Part shown: positions 38,901 to 48,320 of the stretch, piece by piece
How the letters are laid out: each line of letters begins with the position of its first letter
Numbering within the stretch: position 1 is the first letter of the stretch
Source of the DNA: Toxotes chatareus
Taxonomy: Eukaryota; Chordata; Actinopteri; Toxotidae
Assembly: GCA_016801885.1 (NCBI GenBank)
Contig: CM028884.1
Location: 9,676,181-9,740,180 of the forward strand
Direction of reading: 5' to 3'
Length of the DNA: 64,000 bases
Made by a program: the position numbers and the translations under genes
Notes under the pieces: model-generated
Seen by the model: only the letters and a program-made list of their open reading frames with translations
What the model was told of the DNA's origin: nothing
Databases searched by the model: none

Positions 38901-41900
38901 CTCCTTATGGTCTAACCTGCACTAAGAAGCCATACTCCAAGGTAGGGATGTTCTTGCAGTGGCCGCCCGCCTGGGATGAGAAAAACAATTCAATCAGCTG
39001 CCTCGTGGTAATCTGCGCTGGGGCCCTGGCCGCCGGGACAGCCACAGTCTGATGAGTCAAGTGAAGACAAAGCATTATGGGAAACGGCACAGCAGCCATG
39101 TAATGGTTGGGGTTGGGAAAGGCTCAAGTGGGAACAGTGCAGGTGGCGGGTAACTGAGAAGAGGGTCAGAGTGGATCACAGTGGATTTAAACAGAAAACA
39201 ATATACAGAGCCTTAAAAACAACATTTCTCTTGCCCCACATAGAGTATAATCAGATATTATACAAATGAGTGCAAGTAGTGCAGTGTTTATAGTTTCAAT
39301 GTTGTGACAACAACCATGTGACCGCAGCATGACATGGGGTTGAGGCACAGTAAAGGTAAAGAAATTAAACTAAAAGGTATCTGACAAGTTGCTGCTCTGT
39401 CCTGACTGGCACTGACCTGGCTGTTTGGGGGATAGCTGAACAGCTCCCCTTTAGGATTCTTCATGGTACATGAGATAGAGCGGTTCATCAGGCGGGTCAC
39501 TCTCAGCTCAGGGACGCTCAACTTCCCTTTTAAAACTGTGTCTTGGATCAGAGGAAAACTTGGAGACCTGGTAAAGAGCAAGAAAAAAAAATATGCATCA
39601 CTTTATAATCCATTTTTCCAAGATAAGGGAAGTTATAACATTTTTTTTCTCTATATCTTTGCAAAAAGTTAGACAGTGGAGGGTTTGGTTTCAAAGTGGA
39701 AAGGGCTTGGCTTTAATAGCTGAATCAAAATTTAATCTTATTATTGTAATTTGCTATGAAAGAAATCTTAATTATGAGTGACAGCATTTGCAGCATCTCC
39801 TCAGCTGTAAGTTTGTTTGGTGAGACTGTGTTAACATGGTCTATACGTAATTATAGTGACATGTTAAAGAAATATACTCTCTACTCTAGTCACTCACTCC
39901 ACACCTACCGTTTTACACCAGCTCAGACAAGTGAAATCCATTTAGACAGCAGCTCAAGTTGCTAACTGTTAAAATACAAGAACCAGTGTTCACTTCCACC
40001 ATGTCTCTCAGGACATTATCCATGTACCCTCTTAACATGAGACTCTTGTCAAGTCCTGAGGATGTCAAGACAGCCTAGTAGTTAGTGAAGCTGACCTCCA
40101 TCGAGTGGGCCGAGATTCAGTCCCTGTGCATCCATAACTGTCAAAGCATCCTGAAGTAAGACAGAGGCCGAGAAGAGTGTCTCTCCCTTGGGGAAATTGG
40201 TTGAGTGTGTGAGATTTTGAATTTAAGTCAGTCTGCACTGTGCTGTGTCAGAGCTACCTTCCCCTTGCTCGTCACCCTTGCTACAACTCACCTTTCACAG
40301 ACAGACCATCATAAAGTGTTTTCATCACTACCTTCACAGCTCGCAGTTTGTTGACCAGACAGATAACATTTCACCCTCATCCCTCAGAAATGTCCAGACT
40401 TGGAAAAAATGCCTGTTTGCAAGTAAGTGAATAAAATCTCTTTACATGGCATCTTTCTAGATCAGACATCACAAAGTGATGACAAAGAAAGTAGAGACAC
40501 AAAATAAAATAAAATATCTGCATTAGTGTTGGCCTGAATGGCCTGTATTAGATATTGTCCAAAAAAATGTTCATATCTTGCATCCCTGCTACTGTATTAT
40601 ATCCATACATTACAAAGAAACGTACATTTGCTTTTTGAAAATGAAGTCATACATTTCTTCTATTTTAGTGTGTTAGCTAGGAGTCTGAAATGCTGCGCAT
40701 TGTTAATACTAAAGGAATAAAGGGATGGATGCCTTGAAAGAGATACAGAATGAGAGAGAGAGAGAGAGACGTACTTGGGTATAGGGGAGAAGATGCTGAG
40801 CCCGGCACGGAACTTCTTGATGGTTCCTCCGGCTTTGAACCAGCTGTGCCTCTTCTCCTGCTGGGCCTTGAGGAACTCATTACTGAGGTGCTTCCACTGC
40901 TGTGAGGTGAATGTGCTCAGGATCCTGCCATGTTACAAAACAGTCATGTGAGTGAACCTGGCAGACAGCGAATTACTCTTTAAATGAGCACCTGTTCAGA
41001 CTACAGTTAAATGTTTATACCTTATGTATTTATTTTGTAAGTCCACTGGTAATTTTAAAGTACAAAAATAAATAATCTGTGATTTTTATTTCTAATGCTG
41101 CACATTTGATTTTGCAAAATGGTAAAGATCACATAACTCACTTTTTGAGCTGCAGGCCCAGGCTGAAGCCTTCTTTATTGGAGGGCTGGAACACTTCTAC
41201 TGATGGCTCTGAGTAAAGATGACTAACATTATTACACAGTGCACAGATTCACACGTACGCTTTCTTTCGCTCTCCCTCTTGTGTAGCACTTCTTGTACTC
41301 ACCTCCCACGCTCAGTGAGTAGCACAAATACCTAAAGTCCCTCCCAGAAAACCAACATCCACACTGACATCTTTACTCACCAGGTCCATCGAGGTACTGA
41401 GAAAGAGAAAAGCGCAGTCTCAGAATAATGGGCTCAGTTCTGATAACTTTCCAAGCTGTCGCAACTTCCTCCTGAGTCAGACACACACACACATACACAA
41501 ATATACAGAGTTAGCACCCTAATTAAGGCCATTTCTCATTGCATAAATAAATGATGAGCACACGATGCATTATAAATGATGTGTTACTTTGCAAAATGTC
41601 AACGTTAGAATAGTAATGGGCAAAGATGGAGGAGGTGTAGGCACAGAAAAAAAAATGCTGACTCACATCTAAGAAACCGATGTTAATGTGAAGATCAATG
41701 TCGACGTCATCAATGGTTCCATACTCCCTGTTCAGAGAGACAACAACAGATCCAGTTCATTTATCATAAGTAATGGGATGCTTTACACTCTAACCCTTTC
41801 GACTGATTATCCCTTCAGGGAGAAAAATAAGATTTTTTTTTCCTCTTTTGCCAGACGGTGCCTAGTTAAAATTAGTATATAATCTCTTTGAATCATGCCT

Positions 41901-42006
41901 TTGTAAACTGTGCAGCTAATTAAGAATAGCCAGAAGACTGAATCTCACCACCACTTGGTTATTCTGTTTGTTTCACAATTTTTCAAAATAGTCCACATAC
42001 AGTATT

Positions 42007-42086
<80 letters not shown>

Positions 42087-44623
42087 GTCTATCTGTGCCG
42101 TACCTAACAGAGACAGCACTGTCAGTGTAGATGTCTTTTACCGCCTCAATGTCTGCATCCAGTTGAGGGTGACGGTACAGGTCAGCAGCACAGCTACCCT
42201 GTAACAAGCAATACATCAGCACTGGTCACAATTATAGCTCAGGATTCTCCACAGATTCAAAATATATATTTTAAAAATTACAGCAATTTCTAATTTTTTT
42301 TTTTTTTTTTTCAGATCAGCAGAGCTACTTAACCCTTCCTTGAATCCTCATTCCCCCAGCAACTCCACAATTACTCACTAAGGTAAGTACCCCTGATATG
42401 GAATCATTGCTGGTGGAAAACAGCTGCCTGGCTGTATCTATATGTTCTGTTGTCTGTCTGTAGGCCAGTAAAACACTAATAAACCATACTGGGAGTCTAG
42501 TTCTCATGCAGTTACACAGTTTACAGTGTGGTGAAAAGGAAGAAATAAAGAAACTTCAGGAGATCTGTGTATATTGACTACAGGCAAGGAGGGTCTTTTT
42601 AAATGGGATAATTTGCCCTAATCAGGGCGGCGTAGAAATTTTTTATATTAGAAAAAAAATGTGAAATTATATTTTTTTAAATGATCGTTTTACATTCTGT
42701 GGTTACCTCACCACACTCCGTATCCTCTGTAAAGAACATTTTCAGGTATTAATAACAACAGTGAACCTAAGTCTGTTGCACGTGTTCCTGGTGTCTAGAC
42801 CTAAACTCAGACTCTTGCCTCCTCAGCTCTGACTGTGTAGAGCAGATCCCGCATTTTCATCCTTATCTACACTGCACTGCTTTCATGTTCTCTGACTGCA
42901 CAGAAATGAGCTTTAAGTCCCAGACTGGATTTACATTTCAATCACAAGACTTGGAAGATAACGGTAAGAAAGGATGACTAACAGATTAAGATCTTATATG
43001 GAAGTGAAGCATTGAACTCTATGAGATGAGATGATACATTAAATGGAAGCCTTGGAAATTGATTTGACAGTGTTGCTTGTGATTGATACTTAAGGTGACA
43101 CAGGGTGATAGCAGAAAAAAAGAAGTGATACCTGATTTGAGAGAAAATGCTACATATTCTTCCAGAACCTGATTTGTATTTTAGTGTTAAATGTCATATG
43201 TGCTATTGCCATTTGGCAAAAATGCATATTTGAGACCAAGCCCAGAACCTTGACACGTGCCGTACATTTTAACAGAATATCTTGCTTCACATAAATTTAA
43301 ATATTTGCCTTGCTTGCAGAGAGGAATTAGGATTTAAATATCAGTCAGCTGGCCTGTCTGTTCAGCACTACCAGAGCAAGACCCTGCCTAATTGCCATGA
43401 CATTTGGCCTAGATATCCATAGTCCCCAAAAGATTGATTCTAAATTATTTTGGTAGCCCCTGACTTATTGTCTGATGCTACCATCAGTTCAAACTTCTAT
43501 TAAATAAAGAGGTTATTTGTGGTTGTTAGAAGATGAATAATGTTGGTAACCTTTCATTTACTGACACCATTAGTTAAAATATAAGCCTGTACAAAAGAAA
43601 ATCTCATGCAGTCTCATAATCTAATTGGCAGACTGCCACAAATTTTGATAAACACTTGATTTTAATGACCCTGGGGCATTTCCTTTTGCACCACCCTCAG
43701 GTATTTATATAAATATAAATATAAATAAATTTTATATCCTGACATCTACTGAAGCTCTTTTTTTGTCAACATATTACAATAGTAGAACCTGCCAACAAAT
43801 CATGTTCTATCAGAAGCTCTTTCACAATTGGGAAAAAACTAAAATCATCTTATTTGTAAAAAAACAAACAAAAAAAAAAAAAACAAACAAACAAAACTGT
43901 TGAATAACTAGTTTGAAGTTGGTGCAATGCTTTTTTAAATTATGGTATTGCTCAAAACATAATTTCAACACCCAACATCAGATTCAACATAGAGCTTTAG
44001 GAAGGGTAACAGCCCCTTCCATACCTGAATGCCATACAGGAACTGTTCCGACTCATTCTCTCCGTCCGACTCCTCGTCTGTCCAACACTGGCCTTTGATG
44101 TCCTGTGGGCCCACACATTGTGAAAAGGCCATTATAGTGCAGTGGAAAGGAAAATGCAACCTCTTTCTATCATCCTTTCATCTCACATCCTTTCTCACAT
44201 CTCCATATTTAGCCTCCCGTTCAAGGGCTTCAAAACACTGCTTTATATAGCATCTCAAAAGGCAAGACGAAGAGGCGTGATTTATTTCCAAAAGACAGGA
44301 TATTCACTAAATTCAACCTTATTCAAGTGACAATTAAAAGGAATGAGTTATTCAAATCATATTTTGGAAAAATAAAAATAACCATGTCTCCTGTCATTTC
44401 CAGCAAAGCCTGGTGGCCCTGTTGCACAAACCTTATCTTATTTAATATATTTAAGCTAATACAATATTCACATGTCTATGGAAAGTCTGCCCTTCTGTTA
44501 GTAGCTACAGCAATGTAATTTTGTTTGACTTACCACTTTCTAAATCTTACAAAACAATAAACGGATGACTCAGCTTAATCATATGCAGGGATTACACCAA
44601 TAGAATCCTATCTGTCTTACCAT
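29808..44623 (-). CDS. parp6: PARP6, mono-ADP-ribosyltransferase (complete, 22 coding exons)
   Basis: PARP6 is an intracellular PARP-family enzyme that transfers single ADP-ribose units from NAD+ to proteins. Reconstructed on the minus strand from ATG at 44,623-44,621 to TAA at 29,810-29,808, all 22 exons join in phase without stops into 606 codons; human PARP6 is about 630 as I recall it. Visible landmarks: an acidic N-terminus (residues 2-27); a Cys pair (YCVVCDE) and a second pair (VCTRELC) that could bind a metal; and a C-terminal ART domain from about residue 400. The ART triad reads His454 (FAFHGSH), Tyr489 (GKGIYLSP) and Tyr574 (FFFVYED). The third residue is Tyr, not Glu, as known for mono-ADP-ribosylating PARP6/8. 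GKGIYLSP and VGDANINTQ are near-identical to the human protein as I remember it. PARP8 is the alternative, but exons 2, 8 and 19 fit PARP6. pkm lies upstream in divergent orientation. The exact first exon is the least certain part. Confidence 0.96.
30788..30872 (-). CDS. parp6: parp6 exon 21
   Basis: 85 nt. Acceptor TTTTAAACAG, donor GTAAGT. Encodes ITSKDLQKHGNIWVCPVSDH then VCTRFFF. Confidence 0.96.
31353..31370. repeat. (CA)n microsatellite in parp6 intron 20
   Basis: Short CA run about 80 nt past the exon 20 donor in transcript order. Confidence 0.85.
31453..31501 (-). CDS. parp6: parp6 exon 20
   Basis: 49 nt. Acceptor CCAATACAG, donor GTAATA. Encodes SRFLQSRNLNCIALCE. Relative to the human sequence I remember, a few residues (TRSIQ-like) are absent at the junction with exon 19. 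Confidence 0.94.
31868..31947 (-). CDS. parp6: parp6 exon 19
   Basis: 80 nt. Acceptor CTTCTTGCAG, donor GTGAGA. Encodes MGKGQHRMPTKDELVQRYNR then MNTIPQ; this segment separates PARP6 from PARP8. Confidence 0.95.
32857..32926 (-). CDS. parp6: parp6 exon 18 (catalytic Tyr)
   Basis: 70 nt. Encodes LHGAAYGKGIYLSPISSISF then GYS, with the second triad residue (Tyr in GIYLSP). The acceptor reads CAAACCCAAG, an uncommon AAG end, after a good pyrimidine tract. The in-frame upstream CAG alternative would introduce TGA. Confidence 0.93.
33090..33104. repeat. (AT)n microsatellite in parp6 intron 17
   Basis: Short alternating AT tract; an (AC)n run follows at about 33,151-33,166. Confidence 0.85.
34440..34690. 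other. Possible conserved non-coding block in parp6 intron 17
   Basis: Complex, moderately GC-rich block downstream of exon 17 in transcript order, with homeodomain-like core CCAATTGC and AGCTAATGA words. It has no open frame with splice sites. Conservation is only suspected from composition. Confidence 0.25.
34736..34808 (-). CDS. parp6: parp6 exon 17 (catalytic His)
   Basis: 73 nt. Acceptor CTTGCTCTAG, donor GTACGT. Completes the catalytic His and encodes GSHIENWHSVLRNGLVNASY then TKLQ, the NAD+-binding start of the ART fold. Confidence 0.96.
35790..36050. other. Possible conserved non-coding block in parp6 intron 16
   Basis: A 260-bp block of complex sequence, free of simple repeats, in an otherwise AT-rich intron of about 1.5 kb. 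No exon with fitting phase was found. Conservation is suspected, not shown. Confidence 0.22.
36323..36435 (-). CDS. parp6: parp6 exon 16
   Basis: 113 nt. Acceptor TTGTGATAG, donor GTGAGT. Encodes QLKFMHTSHQFLLLSSPPAK through YGSTFAF and the first two bases of the catalytic His codon (CA|T). Confidence 0.95.
36590..36638 (-). CDS. parp6: parp6 exon 15
   Basis: 49 nt. Acceptor TTTTTCTGCAG, donor GTAGGA. Encodes IISSNRSHIVKLPLSR. Confidence 0.95.
37129..37196 (-). CDS. parp6: parp6 exon 14
   Basis: 68 nt. Acceptor GATTTTTCAG, donor GTGAGT splitting the Trp codon (TG|G). Encodes GSYLEIKKQMDKLDPLAHPL and LQ. Confidence 0.96.
37511..37576 (-). CDS. parp6: parp6 exon 13
   Basis: 66 nt, 22 codons: KKNYERLQKALDSVMSIREM and TQ. 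Donor GTACAA. The acceptor ATGAACACAG has almost no pyrimidine tract, so the branch site or an exonic enhancer may matter here. Confidence 0.93.
37870..37995 (-). CDS. parp6: parp6 exon 12
   Basis: 126 nt, 42 codons, phase 0/0. Acceptor GTCTTCCCAG, donor GTCAGG. Encodes VVDLLVAMCRAALESPRKS through DPKTLAFNPK. Confidence 0.96.
38086..38178 (-). CDS. parp6: parp6 exon 11
   Basis: 93 nt, 31 codons, phase 0/0. Acceptor GTTTATGTAG, donor GTGACA. Encodes PAVCTRELCVFSFYTLGVMS through EEVATGAE, with the second Cys pair (C-x4-C). Confidence 0.96.
38284..38379 (-). CDS. parp6: parp6 exon 10
   Basis: 96 nt, 32 codons, phase 0/0. Acceptor TCTCCTAACAG, donor GTAACA. Encodes IMKYSEQRIPTLNEYC and the Cys-x2-Cys motif YCVVCDEQH. 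Confidence 0.96.
38917..38970 (-). CDS. parp6: parp6 exon 9 (short form)
   Basis: 54 nt, 18 codons: AGGHCKNIPTLEYGFLVQ. Strong acceptor TTTTTCTCATCCCAG, donor GTTAGA. The open frame continues in phase upstream of this acceptor to a second possible acceptor; see the separate alternative entry. Confidence 0.93.
38917..39048 (-). CDS. parp6: parp6 exon 9, possible long form from upstream acceptor
   Basis: A second acceptor-like site, CTTGACTCATCAG, lies 78 nt upstream of the exon 9 acceptor. The 26 intervening codons (starting TVAVPAARAPAQITTR) are open, in frame and GC-rich at third positions, unlike the surrounding intron. Using it would lengthen the protein from 606 to 632 residues. The last few codons coincide with the pyrimidine tract of the downstream acceptor. 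Whether this is a real isoform needs transcript data. Confidence 0.4.
39417..39567 (-). CDS. parp6: parp6 exon 8
   Basis: 151 nt. Acceptor CTTTACCAG, donor GTCAGT. Encodes 50 residues from SPSFPLIQDT to SYPPNSQ, including VPELRVTRLMNRSISCTMKN. Ends in phase 0. Confidence 0.95.
40751..40769. repeat. (GA)n microsatellite beside parp6 exon 7 donor
   Basis: Run of GA units abutting the exon 7 donor, giving a (TC)n pyrimidine tract at the start of the intron in transcript sense. Confidence 0.9.
40775..40924 (-). CDS. parp6: parp6 exon 7
   Basis: 150 nt. Acceptor ACATGGCAG, donor GTACGT splitting a Lys codon (AA|G). Encodes ILSTFTSQQWKHLSNEFLK through GLSIFSPIP. A (GA)n run follows the donor at about 40,751-40,769. 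Confidence 0.95.
41142..41208 (-). CDS. parp6: parp6 exon 6
   Basis: 67 nt. Acceptor TTTACTCAG, donor GTGAGT splitting a Lys codon (AA|G). Encodes PSVEVFQPSNKEGFSLGLQL. Confidence 0.95.
41381..41471 (-). CDS. parp6: parp6 exon 5
   Basis: 91 nt. Acceptor CTGACTCAG, donor GTGAGT after a split Glu codon (G|AG). Encodes EEVATAWKVIRTEPIILRL and onward to LDGP. Confidence 0.95.
41667..41727 (-). CDS. parp6: parp6 exon 4
   Basis: 61 nt. Acceptor CTGAACAG, donor GTGAGT. Completes the split Arg and encodes EYGTIDDVDIDLHINIGFLD, very close to human. Confidence 0.95.
42007..42084. repeat. Compound (TA)7(TG)32 microsatellite in parp6 intron 3
   Basis: TA units at 42,007-42,020 run directly into 32 TG units at 42,021-42,084. 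In transcript sense this is (CA)32 starting about 20 nt after the exon 3 donor. Confidence 0.97.
42104..42198 (-). CDS. parp6: parp6 exon 3
   Basis: 95 nt. Acceptor TTGTTACAG; donor GTACGG splits an Arg codon (AG|G). Encodes GSCAADLYRHPQLDADIEAV and onward. A (CA)32 tract begins about 20 nt into the following intron. Confidence 0.95.
44025..44102 (-). CDS. parp6: parp6 exon 2
   Basis: 78 nt, 26 codons, phase 0/0. Acceptor GGGCCCACAG, donor GTATGG. Encodes the acidic N-terminal stretch (DEESDGENESE) typical of PARP6. Confidence 0.93.
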
Positions 44624-44769
44624 TGGGTCTGCTGTTCATAGGGCTCACTCAGACAGGTTTAGGCCTGTGAATACTGTCAACCATTTCAGCCAATTTCCAG
44701 GTGAAAGGAAGGAGAACAGAGAGCCGGAGAGCTTTGACTGACCACCTCTCTTTCTTGGACTCTTTACAA
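44621..44769 (-). CDS. parp6: parp6 exon 1: 5' UTR and start codon
   Basis: The only coding codon is ATG at 44,623-44,621, directly followed by a GTAAGA donor; exon 2 then begins GAC ATC AAA, giving the expected Met-Asp-Ile-Lys start. A possible acceptor (TTTCTCC...GTGCAG) sets the upstream limit at 44,769. A second ATG 13 nt upstream of the start is out of frame, and a short upstream frame ends in TGA. Alternative first exons further upstream are possible. Confidence 0.55.
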
Positions 44770-46676
44770 CTGCACAACCTTGGAGAAACAGAAATAAAAA
44801 ATCAATAAATTTAGAAAACATGAAACAAAGACTGTTTCCAGTGATGCCATGCTTTGCAAATGGTGCCCTCCTCCTCTTTTCTTTAAAACGTCTGCACTTC
44901 ACCTTGCCATGTATCCTAGCAACAGCCATCTCTGCCTCCTTTCAGAGTGGCATTAATCACTGTGGAGAGAATGTGTGGGAGATATGTGCTGTACGTTCAG
45001 GACCTAGGATGTCTCCATTTCTTTGTTTTGTTTTGTTTTGTTTTTTTCCTCCAGGAACTTCATCTATTAATGCTGAAGCAACAAAGGTTGGCATACCAAT
45101 ATCGACGCACAGCAAAAACAGCACATCTACTGATGTCAATGAATTGTTAGATTGTTGTTTTTAATTTGTTTAGCAAATAAACACAAGGATTTTTTTAAAA
45201 TGCCGTGTAAGGAGTGTACACTGTAGTCCCAAGATGTCAAGAAAAAAATCAAATAATTTAACGTAATAAAGTAACGATTGTTAATAAAGAAATTGTTACA
45301 GATGTCGTGAGGAGGAAAAAAAAAGATCTTGAATTTTGTAAGGCCTTGATTTTCAGATAAATTATGACAAAATAAGAAAAAAAAGTGGAAGTGTAAACAA
45401 CATCACTGACAGGACAGACACAGGCAGCTACAGTACACGCTGTATTTTACAGTGGCCCATCACGTTTCATGGCAGACATGTAAACAATGAGCATGGTGTC
45501 TTTTTAATCAGGCTTGAAGCTGCAGATGCAGAGATGCTTATTTCACTCTGCAACATCCGAATGCAAATTATAGTTTACATCTTTTACAAGCCAAAATAAC
45601 AAAGAATGAATGATATTTATTATGACTAGATCCTGAGATTAGTGACTGGATGGCAACATAGCTTGGCACACAGCCTAACAAAACCACCATGCATGAGGGC
45701 ATCTAAGCGATATATAGGTCAATATAATTAAAAGAAGCCCAGTTATTCATTTTCTGGTTGTCTGCCACACAAACTTAGGACCTCAAGCTCAGCACCCCCT
45801 TAGAGTGGACCCTTTTCTACATGTGTACACAAAATAATCAAATCCTTATAATGAATATATGTCCCTTTTTGTGTTAGGGGTAGGCTCTCTGCTTTTCCAC
45901 AGCACCTTTTCAGACATCAACTGCACCCAATTAAACATGGCTCCCTGGTCATCACCACGTCTTCCAATTCAGCTCCTCTCCTTTTCTCTATATGCCTGCT
46001 GCCCTGCCATGTCCTCAACCCCGCTGGCATCTACACTCCGCCAACCCCCACTCCTCACCGTTCCCATAGCCTCTGTCGTCTCACATACCAATAGAGTCTC
46101 CGACAAACTGTCCCCCCCCCACCGCAAATCCACTACCACCACTGTCCCCATTCCTCCGTCTGATAACTATTTAACACAAACACAGATGCAGTCAGGCGGA
46201 TTTCCCCCTCCCCCACGCTCTGCACCCCCACCCCATCCATCCACACTTACCTCCACAGAGGATGGAGACTTGGATGCTGTCCTTGCCTCAGCTGCTCCCC
46301 CTCTTAAAGGGCACACCTGCTTCTCTCCCTTGGTGGCTGGTTTCCACTGAAATGATAGATGACAATAAGCCCATTAAAATAAGATATTAGAGAAACCAGA
46401 GCCACAATCCCTCAGTTCTACAGTGTCTGTCTCTCGATGCTTGTGGTGTGTGTCCGCGAACAAAGCCAGCTGGTGTGTGTGAGTCTGTGTGTTTATCTAT
46501 TGCAGATCTCGGCTCCTACTGCTGTCTTATATTTTGCCTGACAACACTGAGGGGTCTGAGCATGCTCACTGAGATCAGGGAAGCAAGTCATGTGACCTGC
46601 AGCTGACTGCACTGCTGCTGAGAAATAAGAGGAAAAATGGAGGAAAAAATGGCTCTGCTCCTGCATATGCGTCTGG

Positions 46677-46740
<64 letters not shown>

Positions 46741-47756
46741 GTCAGTGTCTATTAATGTGCAATCATTCTTTAAAGGCACTTTTTGGTTGTGCTTTCATGT
46801 ATTGTCTAAATTCATTCCAAAAGAAAGAAAAAAATAAAAAGCACAAATACACTGTATGCTACACTTGTTCTTTAATTTTAGCATGCACTCAATATTCCTA
46901 TTATATTAAGAATAGTACAATTTCTCTAATATTGTTATATTTTAGTTGCATGTTTAAAAACTACGATAAAATTGCAAAAGAAAATCATGTCTGCTGTATC
47001 TATGATACACTGTCATTGTGTGCATGCATGAAACAGTGGTCATCAGGCATCTGAACTAATCAGTCTTTAACCTCATTGTCTCAAGGTATCTATTTAAGGA
47101 CTGACTTAAAGAATGGGCAGATTAATGAATAGATATTAGACCAACTGTCTGTCTACTAGCTGTAGACAGGAAAGCAGAACAGATATTAAGATCTTCAGAC
47201 TTTTGTTTGGAAGACAAAAAGGACACTGACCCTGATGGCACAATATAAACAGGAGGGAAACAGTGTGACATCATGCTATAGTTGCTTCATCAGCCAAGGT
47301 CATACTGTCTGGTATCATTTGTATATGAATAGGTGTTCCACATTCAAATGAACAATATCCCATTTTCCACTTCCACTGTACTACAACGACCAGTGTCAGT
47401 GTATGTCATTTCTAGATGAATCAAAAACCACTTTCAGCAGGCTTTTTTTTTTGTTCTATTTTCATTTGATTGCTGAAACTGCACCATAATTGGAACTTCC
47501 TGTACATATTTCCCCAAAGGTGCATAGAATGCAGTGAGAATGCCACACAATGAATCCCAATGACAGCTCTCTTTTTTGTGGAAGAAATTATGAATTAACT
47601 CTCCCAAAATATTAAGTGAAGATAATGCACAGAACTTGACAACCAGCCAGACAAATTTAATTAGTCTTAATCCTGTCTTCTTTCTTTTGGCACTATTGCA
47701 GTATAAAATCCTCTCTCTTCTCTCTCTTCTTTTATTTCTTGATTGTTTTGGCCCTT
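44770..47756. other. parp6 5' region: introns and possible non-coding exons
   Basis: No coding exon found. A consensus donor in minus sense (CTCTGTGGAG then GTAAGTGTGG) lies at 46,251/46,250 and may end a non-coding parp6 first exon whose promoter would be above it, near 46.4-46.6 kb. A P/S/T-rich plus-strand open frame at 45,859-46,350 is not convincing as a gene. A (GT)30 tract lies at 46,679-46,738. Confidence 0.35.
46679..46738. repeat. (GT)30 microsatellite
   Basis: Thirty uninterrupted GT units in the region upstream of the parp6 start codon. Confidence 0.97.
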
Positions 47757-48097
47757 TTATTCAAATATCATTGGTAGCAGTAGTTGAACTAGACCATTAA
47801 TAACACATTCAGAAGCATTACAGCGTCCTATCTCCTCATCTCTGAGATTTATCTGAGGATATTCCCACAGTGTCTTATTGTACCTCGTGGCCCAGGGGTA
47901 AGCAGCCATTAATGCTGACTGACAGTCAGGGGCTTGTCCTGTGGACAGGGTGACTGGACGGTAGATCTGTCCCTCACCTGGACAGGTGTGTCCATTGCCC
48001 TCAGGTACTGGAGTGAAGTGGATCCAGACAGAGGCTGCCAACAGCCAGTGAGACAACAACATGGGCAGTGGAAGCAGCAGTGCTAGTGCCACAACAG
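47757..48097 (-). CDS. Candidate exon of a small secreted, IL-17-like protein
   Basis: Open minus-strand frame preceded by a consensus acceptor (CTCTCACCTGTTCACAG) and ending in TAA; codon choice looks coding. It starts with a hydrophobic Leu-rich segment (VALALLLPLPMLLSHWLLAA) fit for the end of a signal peptide. Then come HTCPGEGQ, a YRPVTL stretch, a Cys, an N-glycosylation site in RYNKTLWEY, and a RCNASECVINGL segment. The order CP...R-V-L...YN(K/R)(S/T)..W...C-x4-C-(I/V) resembles the first half of IL-17 cytokines. However, the Trp-to-Cys distance is about five residues short and the C-terminal Cys pair of that family is missing. The stop overlaps AATAAA. It could be the middle exon of an uncharacterised cytokine, a truncated paralogue or a pseudogene. 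Upstream exon 1 was not found. The family link is an inference from memory. Confidence 0.42.
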
Positions 48098-48274
48098 CTG
48101 TGAACAGGTGAGAGCAAAATGGTACTCTGGGGGAGGGGACATGGACTCATTGAACCTTACTATAGGCCAAAGGGAGTCCAGAAAAAAACTGAGATGAACA
48201 TTAGTGCAAAGCAATAGTACTCCAGTGAGTATTGTTGCCAGATTGATGTGTCTAATCTCTACTGCAGAGTCTGA

Positions 48275-48320
48275 ATAGATAGATAGATAGATATACTTTA
48301 TTAATCCCCGAATGTTACTA
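48275..48320 (-). mobile_element. Short remnant resembling a teleost LINE 3' tail
   Basis: GATAGATAGATAGATATACTT followed by TATTAATCCCC resembles, in reverse complement, the 3' end and tetranucleotide tail of Rex3/RTE-like teleost retrotransposons (tail of GATA units next to TACTTTATTGATCCC). Only about 45 bp is left; the family is recalled, not computed. Confidence 0.4.

Noticed and set aside
44645..44929. 94-codon minus-strand frame upstream of the parp6 ATG
   Set aside because: It runs through an apparent acceptor and intron sequence (poly-T tract) and is not in frame with the parp6 start; most likely part intron, part 5' UTR.
45859..46350. 163-codon plus-strand frame rich in Pro, Ser, Thr
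   Set aside because: Low-complexity composition, no recognisable domain, and antisense to a likely parp6 5' non-coding exon. Kept as undetermined, not called.
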